NCBI GenBank assembly: GCA_023230455.1
Contig: JALNXH010000007.1
Span: 1 to 64,000 of the forward strand
Length of the DNA: 64,000 nt
Direction of reading: 5' to 3'
From: Rhodocyclaceae bacterium
GTDB taxonomy: Bacteria; Pseudomonadota; Gammaproteobacteria; Burkholderiales; Rhodocyclaceae
Under the pieces are notes generated by a model. That model saw nothing but the letters and a program-made list of their open reading frames with translations, did not search any database and was not told the DNA's origin. A program made the position numbers and the translations under genes. Below are positions 1 to 6,559 of the stretch, in pieces (the first letter of the stretch is position 1; each line of letters begins with the position of its first letter).

Positions 1-201
1 CAGGGCTTCCCGCTCCAGAAGAACGCCGAGGCTCTCGCGGCCCATTCCGATGGCACGCACACGCTGCATGACACCGACGCGAATAACCGCCACCACGGCA
101 AGCTCCGATTCCACTACGACGAAAAATCCGTCGCTTATGGAACTAAACGTCACACATTGCAGCAAGAGAGAGATGTAGAGCTATTAGTTCCAAAAAAGTG
201 A
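1..201 (+). CDS. 3' end of an unidentified protein (partial)
   Basis: An open frame runs from the first base of the window to a TGA at 199-201, giving the last 66 residues of a protein whose start lies outside the window. The fragment is polar and histidine-rich (motifs such as HSDGTHTLHD and NNRHHGK) and ends in VPKK. I do not recognise the family. It sits just before the left copy of the 54-bp repeat that bounds the filamentous prophage, so it is either the chromosomal gene next to dif or part of another element integrated there. Confidence 0.45.
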   Translation, partial: QGFPLQKNAEALAAHSDGTHTLHDTDANNRHHGKLRFHYDEKSVAYGTKRHTLQQERDVELLVPKK

Positions 202-221
202 AATTATTAGTTCGGCGGACT

Positions 222-275
222 AACCGCGCCCGGGGGGGCTGGTGGCTTTAGGCGTCGGCTGAGATGTGCATAATG
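222..275 (+). repeat. Left copy of 54-bp direct repeat (attL side)
   Basis: These 54 bases are identical to 5896-5949. The last 13 bases carry the XerC-side arm of a dif site (263-273) and the first two bases of the central region. The other 41 bases repeat the last codons of the phage regulator gene at the right end, although no regulator gene is present here. Identity stops at 276, where the left copy continues as a degenerate dif (7-base centre, XerD-like arm TTATGTCACCC at 281-291). Confidence 0.9.
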
Positions 276-291
276 GCGAATTATGTCACCC
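263..291 (+). other. dif-like attachment site, left junction of prophage
   Basis: The XerC arm GATGTGCATAA (263-273) is identical to that of the right-hand dif. It is followed by a 7-base centre TGGCGAA and TTATGTCACCC. The first eight bases of that arm match the XerD arm of the right site and the rest diverge. This fits exchange at the XerC arm/centre boundary: the centre and XerD side here would be phage-derived, while the canonical centre and XerD arm at the right end would be chromosomal. Which side is which is inference. Confidence 0.75.
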
Positions 292-582
292 GGATAATTA
301 AATAACGGTAAAAAATAAGACAGGTATTTTTTACCCGCATGGTTAAGCCAAAGTCCGATAAATACCGGTTTCGAGAAATTTCCGAGACCGGTATTTATTT
401 TGGGTAAAAACAAAGGCAAATACGCTCGCCGCGGGGCATACGGGGCCGGGTATAAAACCACCCGACCCCATACCCCTTGAGCTTCTTTATCCCCTGCTGT
501 AAAGGGGCTTTCGCGGCATAAACCGGGCCGATGAAGCCGGCCCTATTTATTCCACGTTCCCCTTGACAGCGGAAATGCTGGA
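276..582. other. Phage intergenic region with four hairpins (candidate origin/packaging region)
   Basis: I see no gene in these 307 bases. They hold a 12-bp perfect inverted repeat (358-369 / 387-398) that extends inward with a wobble pair, an imperfect GC-rich hairpin (433-451 / 460-476), a small hairpin (491-495 / 503-507) and a 6-bp GC stem (525-530 / 538-543) followed by TATTTATT. In filamentous phages the region downstream of the morphogenesis genes carries the replication origins and packaging hairpin, so this is the likely location here. Exact assignments cannot be made from sequence alone. Confidence 0.6.
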
Positions 583-1452
583 CTACGTGGCGAAAGCGCC
601 GAGAGAATCCAGCCGCCGCCAGTGTTTAACGGCTTGATCAGGGGGGAGCTTGGCCAGCAGATCGGCAAGGCGATGCTTGGGTTTCGGCGACGGCTTGGGG
701 AGATGGGCACCGTCCCACCAGGCGCGGAGTTTTTCGAGGAAGGTAGGAATGTGGGGAAGGTAGCGACCGTGGGTGTGCCAGTGGCTCAATACGGTGTGCA
801 GGCCGGACGCCTGCGGATGATCGCGGTCGAGGAAGATTTGCTGTGTGTCGTAGGCGGCGTAGAGATCAACGCCTTTGTACCACTTGCGATCCACGACGAG
901 AGCGTCCCTGTCAAAACCATGGCGCACGGTGCCGAAGTGATACTTCGGCATGCGCAGCCCGCCTTGGATGAACAGCTTCGATAGTGGTGTGATGAGCGGG
1001 ATGGGCCACTTGTCGGTGCGTTTAACGACCACCCAGTATTCGAGCAGGGCCGTGCGCAACTGCTTGTCGAGTTGTTCTTGACCCTGGGCGATCATGTAGA
1101 CGTCCCAGCCATATTTCCGCGAATGGACAAGCCAATCGAGGATCGGTTGACGGGACTTGTCGCCCCAAGATCGACTGTTGAAGATCTTGCTCGACTCGTC
1201 GAGGACGATGATGCCGTTGTCCTCTTCGACAACGCCGTCCTGGCCGCGGCCAAGCGCCTCAAAATCCTCGACAGTCGGCGTGTCGGGGAGGCGGATATAA
1301 GAGCGCGTGGATTGAGGACGGGCGAGGACGTGTAGATGCACGTTGATGTTCGTGGCGACACGTTTGCCGGCGGCAAGCGCATCGCGGATCACGCCGACAG
1401 CGAAGATGGTTTTGCCGTTACCTTTTTTACCGGTGACGAGGTAATCAGCCAT
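583..1452 (-). CDS. zot: Zot-family assembly ATPase (pI-like)
   Basis: The protein has 289 residues with a P-loop at the very N-terminus (GKKGNGKT, residues 8-15) and a Walker-B-like strand IIVLDESS (81-88), the layout of the zonular occludens toxin family. Its filamentous-phage members (pI) drive virion assembly and export at the inner membrane using ATP. It is the last gene of the phage operon and its ATG overlaps the end of the pVI-like gene by 8 bp. I see no clear transmembrane helix in the C-terminal part, where pI proteins usually have one, so membrane attachment may depend on a partner. The C-terminus is basic and proline-rich. Confidence 0.92.
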   Translation of the reverse strand: MADYLVTGKKGNGKTIFAVGVIRDALAAGKRVATNINVHLHVLARPQSTRSYIRLPDTPTVEDFEALGRGQDGVVEEDNGIIVLDESSKIFNSRSWGDKSRQPILDWLVHSRKYGWDVYMIAQGQEQLDKQLRTALLEYWVVVKRTDKWPIPLITPLSKLFIQGGLRMPKYHFGTVRHGFDRDALVVDRKWYKGVDLYAAYDTQQIFLDRDHPQASGLHTVLSHWHTHGRYLPHIPTFLEKLRAWWDGAHLPKPSPKPKHRLADLLAKLPPDQAVKHWRRLDSLGAFAT

Positions 1453-1711
1453 TGCCGACCATCATCATCCGCGACCGCTGGAAATCGTAGGCCCATCGGC
1501 CGATGGTGGCAGCAATCACGGCCGAGAGACAGAGGCCGAGATTGCCGGGAAGGACGTATAGACCGGTCTGGAGAAAGGTAGGGAAGTCGGCCGCAATGCC
1601 GGCGATCAGATTATTGATGAGCACGGAGAGCGCGGTGAACGCCGCCAGCGATGCGGCAATCACCAGACCTTTGAGGACGTAGCGCGCGCCAAGTAGATCG
1701 AGGATGCCCAT
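1445..1711 (-). CDS. pVI-like minor coat protein (DUF2523-type)
   Basis: This is an 88-residue very hydrophobic protein starting MGILDLL, with membrane segments at about 13-40 and 54-75 and a basic C-terminus. Size, two-helix topology and position between the pIII-like and Zot genes match the DUF2523 proteins of inoviruses, regarded as pVI equivalents that cap the virion end. An in-frame start further upstream exists, but it would run through the adsorption gene; the ATG at 1709-1711 lies 2 bp after that gene's stop. Its 3' end overlaps zot by 8 bp, so translation is probably coupled. Confidence 0.75.
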   Translation of the reverse strand: MGILDLLGARYVLKGLVIAASLAAFTALSVLINNLIAGIAADFPTFLQTGLYVLPGNLGLCLSAVIAATIGRWAYDFQRSRMMMVGNG

Positions 1712-1713
1712 GT

Positions 1714-2946
1714 CTAGGACTCCGGCCGGAACAGAATGTGGAACAGCGCGAAGGCCGTCAGTATGTATATGACGTAGGCAAATACCGCGCGCAACTTGTC
1801 GAGCGTCGGACAAAGGTCGAGCGAGACAGTACGACCATGGAGCGTGGCGGAGATGGGCTCGCAAGTCGTATAGGTGGGCACGGTAGGCGACCAACTCCAG
1901 CCGTGATCGGGGAGGGCAATCGAGGTAATCAACCCTTGACCTTGACCGCTGAGGGTGGCTTTGTCCGGTTCGGACAGCGCAGAGGCCGAGACGGCACAGG
2001 CCGGCTGACCGGGACCGCCACACTGGCCGGTGATGCGCATCGCGCCGATGGCGCAAAGCGCGGCATCGGGATGCTCTGCGCAGAATTCGCGGGCACCCGA
2101 GGACTGCGATGTACTGCCGGCCGAGCCATCGGCGTTGATCGAGGTCGATGTGCAGCCGGCTCCGCTACAGACGGTCTGAACCGGGATTTCGGACGAGCCT
2201 TTATCGACCGAGGCCAACGGCGGATTGGCACCGGGACAGGTTGCGCCGGCACACTCGTAGGGCACCGATGCAAGCTGTTCCACCGGCGTCGGCGGTGGAT
2301 CAATGCCGATGGTCGGAGTGACCGCAGAAACAGACACGGTATTGCCGGACGAGGAACCGGACGCCCCTTGCTGGCAGGTGGTGCCGGTCAGCGTGGCGAG
2401 GCCTTTCCAGACCTGCGTGCCATCGACGGCGTATTGATTCGAGGCGGTATCGGTATCCGCTTGGCATCCGGCGACGCAGAGCGATCCGATGATCATCGTA
2501 TCGGTATAGGGCACGGAGAAACCGACTTGCTGGCCGGCTTCACAGGTTTTATCGGTAACGCAGGCACTGGTGGCCGTGTCGTAGTGATGGCCGGGCGAAC
2601 AGGCGACGGGCGTACAGACATAGGGGGAGGTTTCTTCCTCCCCGGCAGGGCAGGTAAAGGGTACGCAAGCCACGCTGGCATTAAGAGCGGAAGCCGAACC
2701 TACCGCCGGTTTGCCGGTGCCACTGGAGCAGCCATAGCTCCAATTGCCTTTGGTATAGACGTTGCCGCCGTAGGAACATTGCGTGGGCGAATAGTCGGCC
2801 GCACCCATCTGTGCGCAGGTCGATCCCCATCGCACGGTGTACGGAGAGACAGCGCGATACCCGCCGGGAGCGGTCAATGCCAATGCGTTGAGCGCGAAAA
2901 GCCCCATGAACAGGGCGGCGAAAAGTGTCCTGAACATGGGGCGCAT
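1714..2946 (-). CDS. pIII/TspB-like phage adsorption protein
   Basis: The protein has 410 residues. It starts with a signal peptide (MRPMFRTLFAALFMGLFALNALA), has a long cysteine-rich, Ser/Thr/Gly/Pro-rich secreted part and ends with one transmembrane helix at about 387-406 and a short basic tail. This is the architecture of filamentous-phage attachment proteins, which sit at the virion tip and bind the host pilus. Its position between the major coat and pVI-like genes supports this. The low-complexity middle (about 190-260) resembles a linker. Sequence conservation in this family is poor, so the call rests on layout and synteny. Confidence 0.8.
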   Translation of the reverse strand: MRPMFRTLFAALFMGLFALNALALTAPGGYRAVSPYTVRWGSTCAQMGAADYSPTQCSYGGNVYTKGNWSYGCSSGTGKPAVGSASALNASVACVPFTCPAGEEETSPYVCTPVACSPGHHYDTATSACVTDKTCEAGQQVGFSVPYTDTMIIGSLCVAGCQADTDTASNQYAVDGTQVWKGLATLTGTTCQQGASGSSSGNTVSVSAVTPTIGIDPPPTPVEQLASVPYECAGATCPGANPPLASVDKGSSEIPVQTVCSGAGCTSTSINADGSAGSTSQSSGAREFCAEHPDAALCAIGAMRITGQCGGPGQPACAVSASALSEPDKATLSGQGQGLITSIALPDHGWSWSPTVPTYTTCEPISATLHGRTVSLDLCPTLDKLRAVFAYVIYILTAFALFHILFRPES

Positions 2947-2952
2947 TGCTTC

Positions 2953-3162
2953 TTAAACCGCCTTGTTGGCGCCCTTCTTGAACAGACGGATCGAGACCCA
3001 TCCGCCGGTGGCGATGAAGACGACGCCCCACACCAGCGCCAGCATCGCGGTGACATCGGCACTCAGGTCGGTGAAGGCCGTGGTGGCGGCAGCGGGGAGA
3101 GCGGCATACGCGCCGGCAGAAACAACCATGAGGCAGAGTGCTACAAGTTGCTTGGTTTTCAT
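2953..3162 (-). CDS. Major coat protein precursor (pVIII-like)
   Basis: This is a 69-residue precursor starting MKTKQLVAL, with a 20-residue signal peptide ending AYA, a mature part starting ALPAAATTAF, one membrane helix at about 38-57 and a basic tail (RLFKKGANK). Leader, short amphipathic segment, helix and positive C-terminus are the hallmarks of filamentous major coat proteins, where the tail contacts DNA. I chose the ATG at 3160-3162 because AGGAG lies 7 bases upstream; the longer open frame has no such site. It lies 6 bp before the adsorption gene and after a hairpin (3210-3252). Confidence 0.88.
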   Translation of the reverse strand: MKTKQLVALCLMVVSAGAYAALPAAATTAFTDLSADVTAMLALVWGVVFIATGGWVSIRLFKKGANKAV

Positions 3163-3209
3163 GATGAGACTCCTAAGTAATTGAGAGATGCAGGGCACTG
3201 GATGGCACT

Positions 3210-3252
3210 GCGGTAGGGAGCCTGCCTCCTTCGTCGGCAGACCCCCTACCGC
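3210..3252 (-). promoter_or_regulatory. Hairpin between the pIX-like and major-coat genes
   Basis: Perfect 9-bp arms GCGGTAGGG (3210-3218) and CCCTACCGC (3244-3252) enclose a second stem CTGCC (3222-3226) / GGCAG (3236-3240). It lies in the only sizeable gap (94 bp) of the structural operon, directly upstream of the most highly needed protein. It has no T-run on the transcribed strand. It may be a processing or stability element or an attenuator separating replication from coat expression. Confidence 0.55.
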
Positions 3253-3256
3253 AATG

Positions 3257-3373
3257 TCATAGCGTGGCATTCATGGCGTCACGAAATTTTGTGAGCAGGT
3301 AGCCGCCGGTGAAGCCGAGCGACCAAGCGCCCATCAGCATGCCGATGTATTCGGCGATATCGCCGGCACTCAT
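3257..3373 (-). CDS. 38-aa virion/membrane peptide (gene IX position)
   Basis: This small ORF starts MSAGDIAEYIGML and ends FRDAMNATL. It has one hydrophobic segment at about 9-27. Its ATG overlaps the stop of the preceding 29-aa ORF (ATGA), a sign of coupled translation. Ff phages carry two about 30-residue peptides, pVII and pIX, between the replication genes and gene VIII, and this is the second of two such ORFs in exactly that position. Assignment is by position, size and hydrophobicity, since such peptides are too short for reliable homology. Confidence 0.65.
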   Translation of the reverse strand: MSAGDIAEYIGMLMGAWSLGFTGGYLLTKFRDAMNATL

Positions 3374-3459
3374 GGCCGGAACCCCGAGCGGAAACCATGC
3401 ATCGCGGCGAAGAACAGCGCGGCATAGACGAATAAGTCTTGGAGGGTGTAGGCATCCAT
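3370..3459 (-). CDS. 29-aa virion/membrane peptide (gene VII position)
   Basis: This ORF starts MDAYTLQDLFVYAALF and ends SGFRP, with a single hydrophobic helix (about 8-20) and a basic end. Its ATG overlaps the stop codon of the replication gene by one base (TGATG) and its own stop overlaps the next start (ATGA). Tight coupling on both sides argues that it is translated. It occupies the gene VII slot of the Ff order, and pVII/pIX-type peptides initiate virion assembly at the packaging signal. No homology claim is made. Confidence 0.6.
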   Translation of the reverse strand: MDAYTLQDLFVYAALFFAAMHGFRSGFRP

Positions 3460-4574
3460 CAGGCGGCTACCTGGTACCAATCCGGCGCATGCACCGGAAC
3501 CAGTTCGACGGTACGAACGGTGCGGGCCAAGTGCTGCACGTTCATCGGTGCGGCAATGTCAATGCCGAATGCGCGTAGCTGCTTGCGCCACGTGCGCCGG
3601 GTTTTGTCCGCCGCGCCCGAGGTGCGGTAGGGATCACGACCATCTAGGTAGGCTTGCGCCACCATACCGAGCTTGCCCGGTATGCCGTGAATTTCCGCCA
3701 TGCTGACCTGCTCACGGTCCAGCACTTTGGCGAAGTGTCCGAAGATTACGTTTTCCATTTTTTGCCCTTTCTCATGCCTTGCCCATGCGGTAACGCTCTG
3801 TAGTCCGCGATCTGCGAGTTCCCTTGCTTTAATTGACACCTCGAAACGCACTATCCCGTTGTTGCGGCAGTACTCCACAACGTCAGGGCTTGCCCATTGG
3901 CCGAGACTTTCGGCCTTGTAATAAAGCTTTTGGTAGTGCCGCCTAGAACCCTCATTCCACGTCAGGCCATGAGGGTAGGCTTTAGGCATTACGCCACCGC
4001 GAGCGGTAGGAGTCCCGGCCATGGACTGGATAACCTTGTAGGCGGCTTCCTTGCTCCCGGTGGCGTAATTCTGCGTAAGGTCAACCCGGGTAATCACCGC
4101 GTTGGTCCTCAGGTGCGTTTGACTGTGAGCAAGCCCGGCCGTGGCATCGACATCGGAAAACCACGGCAGGCCGAGCGCAGAAACGATGCGAGAGGCCTTT
4201 TCGACGGTCTCCACCACGCCGAGGCCGAACAGGTTGTCCGGCCGGTCAAAACGCCCGACGTTGCCGGACAGTTCGACGCGGTAGCCATCGCAACGGATCG
4301 ATAGGCGGCTCTCATAACTGCCCTCATGCTCAATTTTGCGTTGCGTGGTGAATTCCGCTTTGGTCGCGTCGAATACCGCCCGGACGACTTCCCCGGTTTC
4401 CGGATCGATCCATTCACGAAGCGCGTCAGCCCCAAATTTGACGACATAGCCGTCGTTAATGACCGGCAAACCACCCGCCGGATGCTCCTGATAGATCGAG
4501 AGCCAATCGCAAAAAACCTCCCCATGCGGGTGTTTTTGGCCAATTTTGGCCGTTTCGGTACGTGTAACTAGCAC
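3459..4574 (-). CDS. Filamentous phage replication initiation protein (gpII/X type)
   Basis: The protein has 371 residues and resembles the phage replication initiators grouped as Phage_CRI plus the gene II/X C-terminal domain, which nick the plus strand to start rolling-circle replication. Visible pieces are the N-terminal FCDWLSIYQ, the central ITRVDLTQNYATG and RRHYQKLYYKAESLG with paired tyrosines, and RFEVSIKARELADRGLQ. The start is a GTG at 4572-4574 preceded by GAGG 7 bases upstream; it overlaps the 3' end of the 89-aa ORF. The stop overlaps the start of the 29-aa peptide. The catalytic tyrosine cannot be fixed by eye. Confidence 0.85.
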   Translation of the reverse strand: MLVTRTETAKIGQKHPHGEVFCDWLSIYQEHPAGGLPVINDGYVVKFGADALREWIDPETGEVVRAVFDATKAEFTTQRKIEHEGSYESRLSIRCDGYRVELSGNVGRFDRPDNLFGLGVVETVEKASRIVSALGLPWFSDVDATAGLAHSQTHLRTNAVITRVDLTQNYATGSKEAAYKVIQSMAGTPTARGGVMPKAYPHGLTWNEGSRRHYQKLYYKAESLGQWASPDVVEYCRNNGIVRFEVSIKARELADRGLQSVTAWARHEKGQKMENVIFGHFAKVLDREQVSMAEIHGIPGKLGMVAQAYLDGRDPYRTSGAADKTRRTWRKQLRAFGIDIAAPMNVQHLARTVRTVELVPVHAPDWYQVAA

Positions 4575-4837
4575 GTACCGACCTCATGCACTGTTTTGGG
4601 GCGGATAACACAGCCCAATTCGAGGGCGGGAAAATCCAGCGTGTAGGCGATTTTCCCAACGAGGTGGGGGAGCGGCCAGAAGAAGTTGCAGCAGGCCCGT
4701 GGCGCTTTCATCTGGCCGGTGCGTGTGCAGAAAAGGGTGGCACGGCCGGACTCGGCATCAACCCCCCGATGGGTCCGGACGCACAGACTGCAACGCGGCG
4801 CGTGCATGGGGGCGGGGGGTTGATAGTCGAGGTTCAT
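4568..4837 (-). CDS. Cysteine-rich phage hypothetical protein
   Basis: This 89-residue protein has a CxxC pair (RCSLC, residues 15-19), another Cys near 37 and CC near 49, suggesting a small zinc-binding fold. The C-terminal half has a tryptophan/proline-containing segment. Its ATG overlaps the stop of the upstream 97-aa gene (ATGA) and its end overlaps the replication gene by 7 bp, so it fits the operon's compact coding style. I do not recognise a family. A role in replication control or host takeover is only a guess from position. Confidence 0.55.
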   Translation of the reverse strand: MNLDYQPPAPMHAPRCSLCVRTHRGVDAESGRATLFCTRTGQMKAPRACCNFFWPLPHLVGKIAYTLDFPALELGCVIRPKTVHEVGTC

Positions 4838-5127
4838 TCGACGCTACGAACCCGCATAGACTTGCCATTGCTGCCCTGTATCCATTCACGCTCAATGAAA
4901 AACAGGGTTAGCCACTTGATCATGTCCCACGCCGTTTGATCCAGCACGTAATCCGGGTCAAAGCCCGATTCGACATCGGAGGGGAGGTAGTGAGTGCAGC
5001 CGGATTGATCCTCCCCTGCAATGACGAAAATAGAGACCGTGGCTGACTGGTGCATTTCCCATGCGCGAATCAGCCAGTCGGGAATCTCGACCGGCTGGCC
5101 TTCGCTGCCCACGACGACGGCAGGCAT
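4834..5127 (-). CDS. Phage hypothetical protein (97 aa)
   Basis: The protein starts MPAVVVGSEGQPVEIPDWL and has acidic, aromatic-rich middle and C-terminal parts (TAWDMIKWLTLFFIEREW). It lies between the ssDNA-binding gene, whose stop it overlaps by one base, and the cysteine-rich ORF, which it overlaps by four. The overlaps and absence of frame breaks support a real gene. I do not recognise the family and can name no motif. Confidence 0.6.
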   Translation of the reverse strand: MPAVVVGSEGQPVEIPDWLIRAWEMHQSATVSIFVIAGEDQSGCTHYLPSDVESGFDPDYVLDQTAWDMIKWLTLFFIEREWIQGSNGKSMRVRSVE

Positions 5128-5429
5128 TAGGCCGCCTGTTGCGCGAGTTTCGAGGCGATGGGCGTCAGCACCGGGCCGAGCGCCAGACCGTTGAAGCGAT
5201 CAACGTAGAAGGAGCCGGGCGAAAGGGTGTAGAAGCCGACGCTGTAGGCCGGCGCATCATCTTCCAGGTTGAGGCGGATGCGTTGCGGATAGGGGTGGGG
5301 GTTGCCCTTCCTGTCCGTGGTGTAGGCCCAGGCTTCCTGTTCGCGGATGCTGTACGGCTTGCCGGTGCGCGCTGAAGTGCCGTTCTTGACGGCGATTTCG
5401 ACGGATTTGACTTCGATTTTGATGGTCAT
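5127..5429 (-). CDS. Phage single-stranded DNA-binding protein (gpV-like)
   Basis: This 100-residue protein starts MTIKIEVKSVEIAVKNGTSA and contains GKPYSIREQEAWAYT, DRKGNPHPYPQRIRLNL and YTLSPGSFYVDRFNGLAL, the pattern of filamentous helix-destabilising proteins (Phage_DNA_bind). They coat the new plus strand and switch it from replication to packaging. The aromatic residues in these stretches are those expected to stack on DNA. I chose the ATG at 5427-5429 because AGGAG precedes it; the longer frame would run into the operator region. It is the first gene of the minus-strand operon. Confidence 0.88.
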   Translation of the reverse strand: MTIKIEVKSVEIAVKNGTSARTGKPYSIREQEAWAYTTDRKGNPHPYPQRIRLNLEDDAPAYSVGFYTLSPGSFYVDRFNGLALGPVLTPIASKLAQQAA

Positions 5430-5455
5430 GGCCCTGCTCCTTTGCGAGGTTGAGT

Positions 5456-5524
5456 GTTCCCAAATGGGAACGCTGCGAACGATAGTTCCCAAAAGGGACC
5501 ATTGTCAAGCTCTCAATTGGGAAC
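5456..5524. promoter_or_regulatory. Three operator-like palindromes in the phage divergent control region
   Basis: A perfect 16-bp palindrome GTTCCCAAATGGGAAC (5456-5471) is followed by a near-perfect copy GTTCCCAAAAGGGACC (5485-5500) and a half-degenerate one ending ATTGGGAAC (5509-5524). Centres are 29 and 24 bp apart. They fill the gap between the ssDNA-binding gene and the divergent HTH gene, the typical layout of a repressor controlling both itself and the lytic operon. Confidence 0.75.
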
Positions 5525-5578
5525 TAAAGTGAGCGACAGAAGTTGAGCCACTCAAAAGGTCAAGAAGAGGAAAACGCC

Positions 5579-5947
5579 ATGAAACCCGCGGAATATCTGG
5601 ACGCTGCCAAAGCGCGCCTATTACTAAAGTCAGATTACGAGCTTGCAAAACGGCTTGGAATTACTCGCGGTTCCTTGACGCAAATCAAGAGCGGAGCACG
5701 CCCAATGAGTCCATACCTCTGCACATGGGTTGCCATCACGCTCGACTTGGACCCGGCGACGGTAATCGCCGATATCGAGAGTCAGCATGAGAAGAACCCG
5801 CAGCGGGCGGAGTTCTGGCGGTCTTTTCTGGCGCGTGCCGCGATGTGGGCGGTGGTGGCGTGCACGCTGGCGTTGAGCGGTTTAGGTGGCTCAGGAACCG
5901 CGCCCGGGGGGGCTGGTGGCTTTAGGCGTCGGCTGAGATGTGCATAA
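5579..5947 (+). CDS. Phage HTH regulator with C-terminal membrane segment (DUF3693-like)
   Basis: The protein has 122 residues. The N-terminus contains a helix-turn-helix of the XRE type (YELAKRLGITRGSLTQIKSG, about 19-38). The middle is alpha-helical and the C-terminus has a hydrophobic stretch (MWAVVACTLALSGLG, about 87-101) followed by Gly-rich and basic residues. It faces three palindromic sites and is probably the regulator of the phage operon. I chose the ATG preceded by AAGAGGA; a TTG 36 bp upstream is possible. The last 16 codons lie in the 54-bp repeat and the stop TAA is the end of the XerC arm, so integration preserves the gene end exactly. Confidence 0.75.
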   Translation: MKPAEYLDAAKARLLLKSDYELAKRLGITRGSLTQIKSGARPMSPYLCTWVAITLDLDPATVIADIESQHEKNPQRAEFWRSFLARAAMWAVVACTLALSGLGGSGTAPGGAGGFRRRLRCA

Positions 5948-5949
5948 TG
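5896..5949 (+). repeat. Right copy of 54-bp direct repeat (attR side)
   Basis: These bases are identical to 222-275. Here the repeat is coding, forming the 3' end of the phage regulator gene with its stop inside the XerC arm, and it runs into the centre of the canonical dif. Confidence 0.9.
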
Positions 5950-5964
5950 TATATTATGTCAAAT
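5937..5964 (+). other. dif: Chromosomal dif site (XerC/XerD recombination site)
   Basis: The 28-bp site is XerC arm GATGTGCATAA, centre TGTATA and XerD arm TTATGTCAAAT. From memory of the E. coli dif it differs at three positions only. dif resolves chromosome dimers at division and lies in the replication terminus, so this fixes the terminus of the chromosome here. It also forms the right boundary of the filamentous prophage. Confidence 0.92.
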
Positions 5965-6145
5965 TATGGTTTGCAAGAATCCGCAGCAAATGCCTAACCG
6001 TCTATTTCACTAAAGTTGTTACCATTTTCCGCACAATCTTGTAACCGACAGTCGGGTGACACAAATGTGCCCCCCAGATTTTGGGATTTCTGAACGCAAT
6101 TTAGCCCCCTTAGGCTTCAAAGTAGTCCCTAGTGTCGGCGCGCTA

Positions 6146-6553
6146 TCAGTGGAGATTACCCGCTTCAGGTGCGCCAAGCGGCAGCACCATGATGCCTTCC
6201 TCGATCAACTCCATGGCTTCCTCACCGCTCGCTGTGCCTTTGATGCTGCGCAAGTCGGCTTCACCGTAATGGATCTTCCGCGCTTCTTCTGCAAACCGGT
6301 CGGATACATCCTCGGCGTTGGCGATCACGCGGGTAATGGCTGCCGCGATCTCTTGCATTTGCGGCGCCGATTGCCGCTCGGGACGATCCGACCTGCGCAC
6401 CATCGGCCCGGATGGAAGGCGCGACACTTCGCTCAGCCCGCAGACCGGACAGGTGACGAGCGCCTGCGCTGCCTGGTCGTCAAATGCCTCTGTCGAAACG
6501 AACCAACCTTCGAATTTGTGGCCTATCGGGCAAGAAAGATTCAATACGATCAT
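6146..6553 (-). CDS. DUF1178 family protein
   Basis: This 135-residue protein starts MIVLNLSCPIGHKFEGWFVS and has CPVCGLSEVSRLPSGP at about 47-62. The N-terminal Cys/His group and the CPVCG pair look like a zinc ribbon, characteristic of DUF1178 proteins, which are widespread in Proteobacteria and uncharacterised. The C-terminal half is acidic and helical (AEDVSDRFAEEARKIHYGE, GEEAMELIEEGI). I chose the ATG at 6551-6553; a longer frame would run into the tRNA gene immediately upstream. Confidence 0.85.
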   Translation of the reverse strand: MIVLNLSCPIGHKFEGWFVSTEAFDDQAAQALVTCPVCGLSEVSRLPSGPMVRRSDRPERQSAPQMQEIAAAITRVIANAEDVSDRFAEEARKIHYGEADLRSIKGTASGEEAMELIEEGIMVLPLGAPEAGNLH

Positions 6554-6559
6554 GTTTTT

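Larger units (their letters stand above)
274..5947. mobile_element. Filamentous (inovirus) prophage integrated at dif
   Basis: A 5674-bp element lies between two direct copies of a dif-type XerC arm. It carries the full inovirus set on the minus strand (ssDNA-binding protein, gpII/X-type replication initiator, two tiny virion peptides, pVIII-like coat, pIII-like adsorption protein, pVI-like DUF2523 protein, Zot/pI) and a divergent HTH regulator on the plus strand. There is no integrase or transposase, as expected for phages that use host XerC/XerD. Genes overlap or nearly abut and show no frameshift, so the phage looks intact. It encodes no pIV-like secretin and would have to borrow a host one. 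Confidence 0.9.

Noticed and set aside
207..461. 84-aa minus-strand ORF left of zot
   Set aside because: It spans the left dif-like site and the hairpin region, has no ribosome site and no family signature.
1738..3180. Long plus-strand open frame across the phage coat genes
   Set aside because: It is a high-GC shadow of the minus-strand adsorption and coat genes, without a start signal.
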